Below are positions 8,431 to 17,153 of a stretch of 64,000 bases of DNA, in pieces; within the stretch, counting starts at the first letter, position 1, and each line of letters begins with the position of its first letter. The DNA comes from Permianibacter aggregans (GTDB taxonomy: Bacteria > Pseudomonadota > Gammaproteobacteria > Enterobacterales > Permianibacteraceae): positions 1,860,001 to 1,924,000 of the forward strand of contig NZ_CP037953.1 in the NCBI RefSeq assembly GCF_009756665.1, written 5' to 3'. Under the pieces are notes generated by a model. It was not told the DNA's origin. It worked only from the letters and a program-made list of their open reading frames with translations, and did not search any database. The position numbers were made by a program, and so were the translations under genes.

Positions 8431-9670
8431 GCCTGCCATCCAGATAAGCTACCGCCCCCAGCCCAGCCCGTAAACCAGTACTGAAACACGCTGTCAGCAG
8501 GTAACCGCCGGTTGGTGCTTCCCAATCAAGCATTTCACCGGCACAGAATACACCGGGCATGGCGTTTAGCATTAGTTGTTCGTTCATCGCTTCGAACTTC
8601 ACGCCACCGGCAGTGCTGATCGCTTCGTCGATATCGGTAGTACCGTGCAGAGTGATCGGCAGGTGTTTGATCTGCTGACCAAGGTACTGGGCATCTTGAA
8701 TGCGATTGCGATCGACTTGCTCGAACAGTAGCGCGCATTTGCCGGCGTCCAGGCCTAGTTGGGTTTTCAGGCGATTGCTGACGGATTTTTTTCCTGAAGC
8801 ACCTAGCGTTTTCTCGATGGTTTTGGCCTCGCGATCGGGCGCCAGATCCAGCCAGATGGTTGCGCTGCCGGTTTGCTCCAATGCATCGCGTATCGTTGCC
8901 GCGTGCGCATAAACGAGGCTGCCTTCGATGCCATGCTCGGTCAGCACGAATTCGCCACGGCGCTGTTCCAGCTCGCCGTTCTGCTTCAGCGTTTTCATGA
9001 TGACTTGTTTGATCGGTGCGCCGGCAAAATGGTTTTTCAGGTGTTCACTCCACTCGCATAGAAATCCGCAATTGGCAGGGCGTAGTGGAGAAAGCTCCAC
9101 ACCGCGTTGTTGCAACAGTGTTTGCCAGGCGCCATCGGAGCCGAGCTTTTTCCAACTGCCGCCACCAAGCGCGAGCACGACGACATCGGCATCTACCGTT
9201 ACGCTTCCTTCTGGACTTTCAAACAACCAGGCATTTTGTTGCCAACCGCGCCAGCGATGGCGAGTGTGGATGACGAGCCCTTGTTTTTTTAACCGGGTTA
9301 GCCATGCACGCAATAGCGGCGCCGCTTTCATTTCGGTCGGGAAAACGCGACCACTGCTGCCGACAAAGGTTTCGATACCCAGTTCGCGTATCCAGGCACG
9401 CAATGGTTCAGCACCGAATTGTTCGAGCATGGGTGTCAGCACATTTTCGCGCTCACGATAGCGACGGCAGAATGGTGCAAATGCTTCGGAGTGGGTGATG
9501 TTCATGCCGCCAATGCCAGCCAACAGAAATTTGCGACCGACCGAGGGCATGGCATCGAAAAGCTCGACCGCTATGCCTGCATTCAATAGTTGCTCGGCGG
9601 CCATCAAACCTGCGGGGCCACCGCCAATGACAATGGCACGTTTCGAGCTTTGGTTGGCTGTTGAGGGCAT
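8426..9670 (-). CDS. BaiN/RdsA-type FAD-dependent oxidoreductase (TIGR03862-like)
   Basis: 414 residues. AIVIGGGPAGLMAAEQLL is the Rossmann FAD-binding start; SVGRKFLLAGIGGMNITHSE is the HI0933/BaiN signature G-R-K-x-x-x-(S/A)-G-x-G-x-x-N-x-T; TAGGVKFEAMN and PGVFCAGEMLDWEAPTGGY form the second FAD/NAD(P) part. These features fit the TIGR03862 flavoprotein subgroup. Cytoplasmic; the physiological substrate is unknown for this subgroup. It reads alone; 55 bases separate it from the histidine kinase upstream. Confidence 0.9.
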   Translation of the reverse strand: MPSTANQSSKRAIVIGGGPAGLMAAEQLLNAGIAVELFDAMPSVGRKFLLAGIGGMNITHSEAFAPFCRRYRERENVLTPMLEQFGAEPLRAWIRELGIETFVGSSGRVFPTEMKAAPLLRAWLTRLKKQGLVIHTRHRWRGWQQNAWLFESPEGSVTVDADVVVLALGGGSWKKLGSDGAWQTLLQQRGVELSPLRPANCGFLCEWSEHLKNHFAGAPIKQVIMKTLKQNGELEQRRGEFVLTEHGIEGSLVYAHAATIRDALEQTGSATIWLDLAPDREAKTIEKTLGASGKKSVSNRLKTQLGLDAGKCALLFEQVDRNRIQDAQYLGQQIKHLPITLHGTTDIDEAISTAGGVKFEAMNEQLMLNAMPGVFCAGEMLDWEAPTGGYLLTACFSTGLRAGLGAVAYLDGRR

Positions 9671-9725
9671 TGGTGGAACGAGTGGCGAGAGATTTGGCTA
9701 TTGTAGGGTGTGTCGCTACGCGAAA

Positions 9726-11027
9726 CTATGTTTTTGCGTTTCGTTGGTTTTCTTCACTGATTTGTTTTGCCGGCAGGCTGACGACAAACGTGGCACCGCC
9801 TTTTTCACCAGGACGATAACGCAACTCACCTTGGTGCATCGCGACGATGGCGTGGCTGATGTAGAGACCAAGACCTGAGCCTTCGTGGGCGCGCGCATCG
9901 TGTTTGTTTTGCTGGGTGAATGGCTTGAATAGTTCTTCAACAAATTCTTCGGCAACCCCTTCGCCTTGGTCATGCACTTCAATTTCGACATTGCTGTTAT
10001 GTTGCAGCAGACGCACGCTGATGACGCCGTGCGCCGGTGAGAATTTGATCGCATTGGACAGCAGGTTATGAATGACTTGGGTGATGCGGTCAGGGTCGGC
10101 CTCAAATGAAACCACCGGAGCCAAATCCAGCTTGAACACCAGCGCTTTTTTTTGGCTCAGGTTCTCAAAGGTTTTTACCGCTTCTTCCACGAGTTGCTGC
10201 AGATTGCATTGCTCATAGCGCAAGCGCAGTTTGCCCATGCGCAGGCGTTCCATGTCCATGACATCGTTGACCAGCCGGGTCAGCCGCTGATTGTTGCGAT
10301 AAGCAATTTGCAGCATTTCGCGGGCATTGGCCGGAATGTCGTGCAGCATGGTATTGACCAGCAGTGACAACGAGCTGTGCGTGGCGGTTAACGGCGTACG
10401 CAGTTCATGGCTGACCACGGACACCCATTGTCGCTGCATTTCATCGAGCAGTTCGCGGTCGCGTTCGATTTGTTTGCGCGTGGCTTCGTAAAGCTGGGCC
10501 AATACCGAGACCAGGGCCGTCGAAGCGAAAAACGCGAAAGTACGGCCAAAGATGGGGCTGTCACTCAAGCTGCTGATGGCGCCGCGCTGATGCAGCCAGA
10601 ACAAGATTGCCAGCTCAACGGCAACTAAAAACAGCGCGAACCAGGCACGAATGCGGCCGCCGAGAAAATTGGCGACCAGCGGAATGATGGCGAGCCAGGT
10701 CATCGAGCGCGAATACAGACCACCATCGAAATAGGCGATACCGCCGATGGCGAGCAGCACGCTGATGATCATCATGTCGGCGACGAGTTGCCGATTGCGC
10801 CATAGCCAGAACGCCGCCAGCATGACGAAAAACAGCAAGCCGGTAATCGAGACAACCCCCAGCGCCGCCGTCCAGCCTTCATTTAACCAGCGCACCAGAA
10901 TGCTGAGCAAAATGACGACGATGCCGTAGAACAACATGCCGACCATCAGCCGTACACGACGGCCTTCGTTAGCAGAGGTGATGGTTCCGGGTGGAATGAA
11001 ATGATCGAGCAGTGCCAGCAACCACAT
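9726..11027 (-). CDS. membrane sensor histidine kinase (orphan)
   Basis: 433 residues. Residues about 25-170 contain six hydrophobic segments, so sensing is likely inside the membrane. The HisKA phospho-acceptor box VVSHELRTPLTATHSSL lies near 205. HATPase_c motifs follow: HNLLSNAIKFSPAHG (N box), VHDQGEGVAEEF (G1) and GSGLGLYISHAIV (G2). No response regulator lies nearby, so the partner must be encoded elsewhere. Family knowledge: autophosphorylation on the His of SHELRTP and transfer to a receiver Asp. Confidence 0.9.
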   Translation of the reverse strand: MWLLALLDHFIPPGTITSANEGRRVRLMVGMLFYGIVVILLSILVRWLNEGWTAALGVVSITGLLFFVMLAAFWLWRNRQLVADMMIISVLLAIGGIAYFDGGLYSRSMTWLAIIPLVANFLGGRIRAWFALFLVAVELAILFWLHQRGAISSLSDSPIFGRTFAFFASTALVSVLAQLYEATRKQIERDRELLDEMQRQWVSVVSHELRTPLTATHSSLSLLVNTMLHDIPANAREMLQIAYRNNQRLTRLVNDVMDMERLRMGKLRLRYEQCNLQQLVEEAVKTFENLSQKKALVFKLDLAPVVSFEADPDRITQVIHNLLSNAIKFSPAHGVISVRLLQHNSNVEIEVHDQGEGVAEEFVEELFKPFTQQNKHDARAHEGSGLGLYISHAIVAMHQGELRYRPGEKGGATFVVSLPAKQISEENQRNAKT

Positions 11028-11090
11028 GTTTGGTACAACGCTGTCCCAATATTTTTAATCAACTGTCAGTGTAGTTGAGAAATCTTGTGA

Positions 11091-12203
11091 TCACGCTTGC
11101 TCCGGCCCGAAACACACGGCTGCCACTGGCGGCAGATAGTTCGACAAGCACTGCCAGCTCCTGCCTTGATCGGCCGAAAGCCAACAGTTGCCGGTAGTTG
11201 AGGCCATCGCCAGCGCTTGCCCGCTCTGGTCGATGGCCAGCGCATGCCGATAAATAAGGTCGTAGCTCGGCTCGGTCGGCAAGCCTTGGCGATGAGCCGT
11301 GAAGCTTTTGCCGGCATCGCGGGTTTCGTTGACCAGCAATTGCTGATCGACCGGCAAGCGGCGCTCGTCTTTGATGCCCGGCACAAACCAGGCGCGCTTG
11401 CCATCCTCTGGATGCACAGCAACGGCAAAGCCAAACACCGAAGGCTTTACGTCCTCAACTTCGCGCCAGCTTTCGGCGCCATTGTCGCTGACAAAAATGC
11501 CGTTGTGATGCTGAATCCAGAGCCAGTCCGGCTGGGCTCGACACTGCACCATCAGGTGCGGGTCCTGGACGATTTCGTCATAGGCGCGCTCTGGCGGCAT
11601 ATAGGCATTGCGCAAGCCCTTGGCCCGGCTGTGCCAAGTTTTGCCGTCGTCCTTGCTGAGCCAAACGCCGCCACAGGAAACGGCGAGGCGCAGGCATCGA
11701 CTGTCACGCGGGTCGACACAGATGGAATGAATACCGGGCTGATCGTAGCCGCCGCCGAACCATTGTTTGCGCTCCTCGCGCTGCCAAAGCGACTCGACCA
11801 GCTGCCAGCTGTCGCCGCGATCATCGGAACGGAACAGCGCACCCGGAATGGTGCCGGCCCAAATGCGCCCCGGCTGATCGGCACCGCCGGCGGCCATGCT
11901 CCAGATCATTTGTACTGAGGCCATTTGTGCTGAGGCGGATTTATCCTCCTCCCCTTCCTTCTGCTCTGGCAGCTTTGGGCAGGCGATTTCCTGCCAGGAT
12001 TTACCGCCATCATCGGAGCGATGCAGTTTCGGGCCGAAATGACCGAGATTGAGCGCGGCATAAACCGTGTTGTCGCGGCCATCGTGCAGCGTGAAGCTGA
12101 CCGGGTCGCCAAGAAAATGGGTCGCCACCGGCTGCCATTGCAGGCCTTGGCGGGTGTATTGAATCAGACCTTTGCGGGTCGACAACCACAAGGTATTGCT
12201 CAT
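11091..12203 (-). CDS. BNR/YVTN repeat protein (exo-sialidase-like fold)
   Basis: 370 residues with at least five Asp-box repeats of the S-x-D-x-G-x-(S/T)-W type: SDDGGKSWQEIA, SDDRGDSWQLVE, SKDDGKTWHSRA, SDNGAESWREVE and SADQGRSWQCLS, predicting a beta-propeller. There is no signal peptide, so it is probably cytoplasmic, unlike true sialidases. I chose ATG at 12203 (MSNTLWLSTRKGL) because AGGGAG precedes it; the upstream 13 codons look non-coding. The preceding gene encodes a MoaD/ThiS-like protein, an arrangement I recall from other proteobacteria (recollection, not checked). Confidence 0.8.
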   Translation of the reverse strand: MSNTLWLSTRKGLIQYTRQGLQWQPVATHFLGDPVSFTLHDGRDNTVYAALNLGHFGPKLHRSDDGGKSWQEIACPKLPEQKEGEEDKSASAQMASVQMIWSMAAGGADQPGRIWAGTIPGALFRSDDRGDSWQLVESLWQREERKQWFGGGYDQPGIHSICVDPRDSRCLRLAVSCGGVWLSKDDGKTWHSRAKGLRNAYMPPERAYDEIVQDPHLMVQCRAQPDWLWIQHHNGIFVSDNGAESWREVEDVKPSVFGFAVAVHPEDGKRAWFVPGIKDERRLPVDQQLLVNETRDAGKSFTAHRQGLPTEPSYDLIYRHALAIDQSGQALAMASTTGNCWLSADQGRSWQCLSNYLPPVAAVCFGPEQA

Positions 12204-12272
12204 TGCCTCGCTCCCTGTTGTGCTGGGTATCATCCTCGGCACCGGTGCCGGACTGCGGGTAACTGTCTCGCC

Positions 12273-12554
12273 TTATCCGCCCGACAGGGCTTGGGCGACA
12301 AACACCTCGGCATTCGCCGGGGTGAGATCTTTGAAATGCCGACGATCGCGGATTTGCTGGCCGTCGATAAATATCGCCACGTGCTGGCGCAAACCGCGTT
12401 GATCATCGAGCAGGTAAGTTCGTAGTGCTGGGTAGCGTTGGAATACTTCGTTCAACACTTCAGCCAGCGTCGCACCATTGACCGTCAATGGCTCAATCGC
12501 CAGATGGCGCTGCAAATGCCCAGTGAAGCTGACCTTGGCCACGGTTTGCTCCAT
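12273..12554 (-). CDS. MoaD/ThiS-like ubiquitin-fold protein
   Basis: 93 residues. The pattern of beta-grasp sulfur carriers is visible: FTGHLQRHLAIEPLTVNGATLAEVLNEVF, then FIDGQQIRDRRHF, ending in a C-terminal Gly-Gly (VAQALSGG). The GG tail is what MoaD and ThiS use for adenylation and thiocarboxylation. It is not beside moa or thi genes but directly upstream of a BNR-repeat protein. ATG 12554 is preferred to an upstream TTG. Sulfur transfer for an unrecognised pathway, or protein tagging, are both possible. Confidence 0.82.
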   Translation of the reverse strand: MEQTVAKVSFTGHLQRHLAIEPLTVNGATLAEVLNEVFQRYPALRTYLLDDQRGLRQHVAIFIDGQQIRDRRHFKDLTPANAEVFVAQALSGG

Positions 12555-12641
12555 GCTCGTCAATCGCTGGAGTATAGCGCCGGAATGTCGACTGGGTTCA
12601 GGTGAACATGACCGGCTTTTGCCGTCCGGATAGCGACCGAC

Positions 12642-13415
12642 TCATCGCGATACCACTTCATCCTGGAAGCGCTGCAACAAACGCTGATGTTCGCCGGACT
12701 CCAGCATCTGCTCGAATGCATCATTGGCCGCGGTAATCAAATGCTCATCAACACTGTCCTTGTTCCAGGCGAGATACACCGGCGTCATCTCCAGCGGTTC
12801 GCCAAAAGGCCGCACGACGTGCTTGTACTGACTTTGTTGAATGACATAAGCACCGGCGTATCGGTCAACCAGATAAAAGCGGGCAACGCCCATGTGCAAC
12901 ATGCGCAGGCAATCACTCTGGTGATTGGCATTGACCCGTTCCATCCAGCCGGTCTGGAACAGCTCATCGGCACGCAGACCAATGCTGAAACCCTGTTGCA
13001 CACAGACACGTTTATTGCGCAGGAATTTCAGCTCGCTATCGAAGGCGATGGCCTCATCGCAACGGCTGAACAGCATAACGTTCTCGTTGGTCAGCGGCTC
13101 CGCCATGAACACCATCTTCGTTTCGCGCCCCGGTGTTTTCAGCACCGGGAACACCGCATCCGCGGCACCCGTTTCCAGTTGCCATAAGGCCCGCTTCCAC
13201 GGCAGTACTTCAATCCGGTGCTCTTGCTGCAGGCGCTGCATCAAAGCTTCGACCAACCAGATCGAGAGACCATCGGGCTTGTCGTCTTTGATTTCGACAT
13301 AGGGAGGATATTCGAGCGTAACGAGGCGCAACGATGACGGCTGTTCTGCTGCAGTCGCCGCAAAACAAAAAAGCAAACCGGCTTTCCAGCTTACGCCCAG
13401 TCGAAACAAGGCCAT
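12642..13415 (-). CDS. periplasmic solute-binding protein, family 3-like
   Basis: 257 residues with an N-terminal signal peptide (cleavage around ATAAEQ, residue 22). LRLVTLEYPPYVEIKDDKPDGLSIWLVEALMQRL is the usual opening of SBP_bac_3 proteins; AADAVFPVLKT and MFAEP-like MAEPLTNENVMLFSR lie where ligand-binding residues occur. No permease or ATPase is adjacent, and such orphan family-3 proteins often feed sensors or amino-acid uptake. The specificity cannot be told. Confidence 0.82.
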   Translation of the reverse strand: MALFRLGVSWKAGLLFCFAATAAEQPSSLRLVTLEYPPYVEIKDDKPDGLSIWLVEALMQRLQQEHRIEVLPWKRALWQLETGAADAVFPVLKTPGRETKMVFMAEPLTNENVMLFSRCDEAIAFDSELKFLRNKRVCVQQGFSIGLRADELFQTGWMERVNANHQSDCLRMLHMGVARFYLVDRYAGAYVIQQSQYKHVVRPFGEPLEMTPVYLAWNKDSVDEHLITAANDAFEQMLESGEHQRLLQRFQDEVVSR

Positions 13416-13525
13416 ACATCCTTCGCGGTGATGGCAATACCGTCATCATAGCCGAACGGAATAATCATCTGGGTGAATGCACAACAAACTCCATAAGATT
13501 CTGTCGGACGATCGTATAAATAACA

Positions 13526-13547
13526 AAACCCCGCGATAGCGGGGTTT
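13526..13547 (-). terminator. intrinsic terminator hairpin, AACCCCGC/GCGGGGTT
   Basis: A 9-bp GC-rich stem (13526-13534 with 13539-13547) around a GATA loop. On the minus strand it is followed by TTTTGTTATTT, so it probably ends transcription coming out of the IS200 side before the solute-binding protein gene. Confidence 0.6.
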
Positions 13548-13559
13548 GCTGAAGTAAAC

Positions 13560-14184
13560 GACCACGCTCATAGAACGTGGTCTTGCCTTCTGCCCCCTAT
13601 AAGGGGGCACACCTAGCGACCCTTCTGAGAAGGCTCGCTGTTCCGTGCAAACTCCAACTGCTGCTGATGTTGTTCCTGCTTTTCCTGATATTTCACGTAC
13701 TTCTGAATCATCTCTGCGTTCAGGCCGACCGTATCGGCGCAATATCCTTTCGCCCAGAAATGATTGCCCCAATACGGCTTCTTCCTTAAGTACGGAAATT
13801 CACTGAATATCCGTATCGCAGTGCGGCCTTTCAGGACTCCCATCAGCTCTGATACCGATGTCTTTGGCGGAATCTTCACCAGTAAGTGCACATGATCGAC
13901 CTGCACATTTAATTCAACTACCTGACAGCCTAGCCTCAAACAAAAGAGCATCACACATTGATGAATCTCTTTTGCTATCGGCCCTTTCAATATCCGAAAC
14001 CGATACTTCGGCGTCCAGACAATATGGTATTGACAATGCCATATGACATGCGACGCTCTTATAAACCTGCTCATGCTTGTTTCCTTCTGATGTGTTGTGG
14101 GGACAACACCCGGAAGGTACTTGCATGGGCAGGCGCTCTAACAGGCGTAGCCGGTTAGGCGATGACCACGTGCACAGCACGTGG
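13560..14184 (-). mobile_element. IS200-family insertion sequence
   Basis: The element is framed by two imperfect palindromes: GACCACG/CGTGGTC at 13560-13582 (right end) and CCACGTGC/GCACGTGG at 14166-14184 (left end), as expected of IS200/IS605 elements, which carry subterminal hairpins instead of inverted repeats. It contains a single Y1 transposase gene (13613-14074). A GTGTTG/CAACAC hairpin just upstream of that gene at about 14090-14110 may be the translation-blocking leader stem known in IS200. The exact ends cannot be set without an empty-site comparison. Confidence 0.75.
13613..14074 (-). CDS. tnpA: IS200/IS605-family Y1 transposase TnpA
   Basis: 153 residues, normal for IS200 TnpA. 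YHIVWTPKYRFRILKG at the N-terminus, the HUH metal-binding pair His61/His63 in VDHVHLLVKIPP, and the nucleophilic Tyr126 in EMIQKYVKYQ are all intact, so the protein should be active. It cuts and joins single-stranded DNA at the hairpin ends of the element. No TnpB is present. The C-terminal Gln-rich tail (QEKQEQHQQQLEF) is ordinary for this family. Confidence 0.92.
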   Translation of the reverse strand: MSRFIRASHVIWHCQYHIVWTPKYRFRILKGPIAKEIHQCVMLFCLRLGCQVVELNVQVDHVHLLVKIPPKTSVSELMGVLKGRTAIRIFSEFPYLRKKPYWGNHFWAKGYCADTVGLNAEMIQKYVKYQEKQEQHQQQLEFARNSEPSQKGR

Positions 14185-14215
14185 GTTTCTTTTTGCTACT
14201 AAAGGTCGATTCGAT

Positions 14216-14797
14216 TCAATCTTCCGAGTATTGGGATTCCACCTGCGCCGCTTGCGCGCGTTGCGTGTAATCATGATAAGCGGGAATGGCGATGGCGGCG
14301 AGAATACCGATGGCGGCAATGACTGGGCCAATCAAGCCCACCACCCATAACACGGTCGGGGTTTTGCCTGGCATAGGCCCATAACTATTGCTGGCTTTGG
14401 TTCCTGGAGCAAAAAGCACATACAAACCGAAGATTATGTTCACAAGCGGGATCAGCGCCAACAGTATCCACCATCCCGACTTGTCCAGATCATTCAAGCG
14501 GCGACGCATCAGGATAACCGACGCAACGATCATAAGGAGGTAAACAAGGATCATCACCACAAGTGCCGTTCCGGAAAAGCCCTCCATACCACTTCCAGCT
14601 GCTGCCAAGCCAATACCAAACATCAGCATGACCACAACCAAGGCCGCATAGAACATCAGGCCAATCAAGGTTGTGTAAGCAAGATAACGAATACGGCCAA
14701 TACGACCTTCGACCGAAAACATTGTCGGGTCATAGGTGTCGTTACCATTGCTTGTGTTGTTCATCGGCGCATTCGGCGCAGAATAAGGATTGCTCAT
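14216..14797 (-). CDS. DUF805 membrane protein with pilin-like C-terminal helix
   Basis: 193 residues. After an Asn/Pro-rich N-terminus, MFSVEGRIGRIRYLAYT starts a DUF805 domain (GRIxRxxY), with four hydrophobic segments and the conserved RRRLNDLDKSGWW followed by PLVNIIFGLYVLFAPGT. The last 45 residues contain GILAAIAIPAYHDYTQRAQAAQ, which closely resembles the N-terminal helix of type IV pilins, except that here it is C-terminal. Function unknown. It lies just downstream of the MoxR cluster, 48 bases from the DUF58 stop; since it is upstream of the IS it may be the last gene of that transcription unit or independent. Confidence 0.82.
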   Translation of the reverse strand: MSNPYSAPNAPMNNTSNGNDTYDPTMFSVEGRIGRIRYLAYTTLIGLMFYAALVVVMLMFGIGLAAAGSGMEGFSGTALVVMILVYLLMIVASVILMRRRLNDLDKSGWWILLALIPLVNIIFGLYVLFAPGTKASNSYGPMPGKTPTVLWVVGLIGPVIAAIGILAAIAIPAYHDYTQRAQAAQVESQYSED

Positions 14798-14844
14798 TTA
14801 CTTCCCTCTCTAAAAAAAAACCACCACTATTGTGCAGGCCACCG

Positions 14845-16149
14845 TTACAGTTGCCCGCTCTCTTTGATGTCCAGATAGCGATTGACCAGGCTACTGCTCA
14901 ATCGCTCTGGTGTTACATCAATCCATTGTCCGGCCGGTAAACCCAAACGCCGGATCGCTTCCTGACGTTGTTGCAGGTACAGGTTGGTACCGGCAACGCG
15001 CAATGCCTGCTCGAAGCCTTGTACCGGTTCTCGTAGCACCTCATCAAGAATTTTTTCGCGCATGCTGGCACACAGTACCAAGTGTTTGCTGGACAGCATC
15101 GCGCAAGCCTGACGTATCGCGGCGTCGTCTTCGTCGCGCAAATTGGTGATCAACACGATAAACGCGCGCTTTCGGAGTTTGCGTAACAAGACGCTGGCCG
15201 CCAAGGTGTAGTCCGGTGCTTGCTCGGTCGCCTGCAGGTCGTAAACACCGGTCAGCATTCGATCCAAACCAACTCGACCTTTCTGCGGGCTGAGCCAACG
15301 CTCGCTGCCGGCGAAACTCATCAGGCCGACGGCGTCACCTTGTTTCTGGGCAATAAAACTCAAGGTCAGCACGGCATTCAGCGCATGGTCGAAGTGGCTG
15401 CCGCCTTGATCGCGGGCCAACATTCTTCTGCCGGTGTCGAGCAGAAACACCACTTGCTGATCGCGTTCTTCCTGATACTCGCGGCTAATCAATTTTTGTT
15501 CTCGCGCCGTCGCTTTCCAATCAATGGTGCGTTGGCTATCGCCAATACGGTATTCACGCAGTTGGCGGAAGTCCGTACCCTCACCACGTCGGCGTTTGCG
15601 AATGATGCCTTCCGTTGGTGAACGACGATCAGTAGCGGTCAGCGTATGGCCGAGTAACTTTGAGAAAACCGGAAAAACCTTGACCACTTGTTCCGGACCA
15701 CAGCGCTGATAGCGCCACCACAAACCGAGCGGCGAAGCGATGCGCAATTCCGGTGCGGCAAAGTGCGCGTCACCGCGTTGGTCCGGTGTCAATAGATAAT
15801 CGAATTGCAAATAATGGCCGGGTTCTATCATCGCTGCGTGTGGCAAGCCTTGCATTTGCCAACCGCGCGGAAAATGATCGAAACACTCAACGTGCAAGGC
15901 CTGCGTTTCATCATTGTGTAGAATCAGGCTGACACGATTCTCAACATCGACCGGCCAAATACCCGCCACTTGCCGTTCGACACGCACTGCCGCTTTACCA
16001 CGCACTAACCACGCATCGCTGAACGCCACCAGCGATGACACCAGCGCCGCCGCATAGAACGCTAGCGTCAGCGCCGGGAAAAAAGCGGCCAGCAATGCCA
16101 GCGCAATCAACGCGACCAGCAACGTGATTAAACGACGCGATGGCGTCAT
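14845..16149 (-). CDS. DUF58 (MoxR-associated) membrane protein
   Basis: 434 residues from the ATG at 16149, which overlaps the MoxR stop (ATGA). Two N-terminal membrane segments (LLVALIALALLAAFF, LAFYAAALVSSLVAF) precede a soluble region with GEGTDFRQLREYRIGDSQRTIDWKATAR, the DUF58 signature, then a von Willebrand-like region VVFLLDTGRRMLARD and GLMSFAGSERWLSPQ. The D-T-G-R-x-M sequence is a degenerate MIDAS site. DUF58 proteins are substrates or partners of the MoxR ATPase encoded next door. The upstream in-frame extension overlaps MoxR and is unlikely to be translated. Confidence 0.9.
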   Translation of the reverse strand: MTPSRRLITLLVALIALALLAAFFPALTLAFYAAALVSSLVAFSDAWLVRGKAAVRVERQVAGIWPVDVENRVSLILHNDETQALHVECFDHFPRGWQMQGLPHAAMIEPGHYLQFDYLLTPDQRGDAHFAAPELRIASPLGLWWRYQRCGPEQVVKVFPVFSKLLGHTLTATDRRSPTEGIIRKRRRGEGTDFRQLREYRIGDSQRTIDWKATAREQKLISREYQEERDQQVVFLLDTGRRMLARDQGGSHFDHALNAVLTLSFIAQKQGDAVGLMSFAGSERWLSPQKGRVGLDRMLTGVYDLQATEQAPDYTLAASVLLRKLRKRAFIVLITNLRDEDDAAIRQACAMLSSKHLVLCASMREKILDEVLREPVQGFEQALRVAGTNLYLQQRQEAIRRLGLPAGQWIDVTPERLSSSLVNRYLDIKESGQL

Positions 16150-17153
16150 GCGCGCGGCGCCGCGATGTGTTCGATCAATGCTTGCAGCAAATGATCGGTA
16201 TTCAGGCCATCGAGTTCGCTTTCTGGCGAAATCGCGATGCGATGACGCAGCACTGGCAAGCACGCCGACTTGATGTCATCGGGAGTAATGAAATCACGAC
16301 CAGCCATCAATGCCATCGCCCGGGCCACACGCACCAAGGCAATCGTTCCGCGCGGGCCAGCACCAATGGCAATGCCTGGCCAGTCGCGTGTCGCGCGCAC
16401 CAAGCGTACGGCGTAATTGGCCACTGCCTCATCAACTCGAATGCGGGCAACCAGTTGCTGTAACGCGACAACCGTTTCCGGTTTGATCAAGCTGGCAACC
16501 GGTTGCACATCCAGGCCGTCGCCAATGCGATTGCCGGTGACCAAAGCCAGCATCGCCAGCTCTTCGGCTTCGCTCGGGTAATCAATGCGCACTTTCACCA
16601 GGAAACGGTCCAGCTGCGCTTCCGGCAAAGGATAGGTGCCTTCATTTTCCAACGGGTTCTGTGTAGCCAGCACCATAAAGGGCGCACTCAGTGAATGCGT
16701 TTCACCTTCAATCGTCACCTGCCTTTCCTGCATCACTTCCAGCAATGAGGATTGGGTTTTCGCCGGTGCCCGGTTGATCTCGTCAGCCAATAGCAAATGC
16801 GTGAACACCGGACCTTTGCGCACGGTGAAGGTTTGATTGCGCATATCAAAAATGGAATGCCCCATGACATCAGCCGGCATCAGATCAGGTGTAAATTGAA
16901 TGCGGGTAAATTCGCCAGCAAAGGTTTTTGCCAGCGCTTTGACCAACAAGGTTTTGCCTAACCCAGGCACGCCTTCGATCAACACATGGCCGCCAGCCAA
17001 TAACGTTGCCAACACTTGATCGACAACTGCTTGTTGGCCGATCAACGCTCGGCGAATTTCTTCGCGCATACGGCGGACAATATCAACGGCTTGCTGCAAT
17101 TTCTCGGCAGGAATCGTCACGGCGGTGCTCGCGACCTCAGTTTGCTCATTCAT
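16146..17153 (-). CDS. MoxR-family AAA+ ATPase
   Basis: 335 residues. Walker A is GVPGLGKTLLVKALA near residue 61; Walker B is LLADEINRAPAKTQSSLLEVMQ; the sensor-1 Asn lies in MVLATQNPLENEGTYPLPEAQLDRF. The C-terminal lid has PRGTIALVRVARAMALMAGR. MoxR ATPases act as chaperones that assemble or activate DUF58/vWA partners. It starts within the end of the DUF4350 gene (overlap of eight bases) and ends overlapping the DUF58 gene, as expected for one translated operon. Confidence 0.95.
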   Translation of the reverse strand: MNEQTEVASTAVTIPAEKLQQAVDIVRRMREEIRRALIGQQAVVDQVLATLLAGGHVLIEGVPGLGKTLLVKALAKTFAGEFTRIQFTPDLMPADVMGHSIFDMRNQTFTVRKGPVFTHLLLADEINRAPAKTQSSLLEVMQERQVTIEGETHSLSAPFMVLATQNPLENEGTYPLPEAQLDRFLVKVRIDYPSEAEELAMLALVTGNRIGDGLDVQPVASLIKPETVVALQQLVARIRVDEAVANYAVRLVRATRDWPGIAIGAGPRGTIALVRVARAMALMAGRDFITPDDIKSACLPVLRHRIAISPESELDGLNTDHLLQALIEHIAAPRA

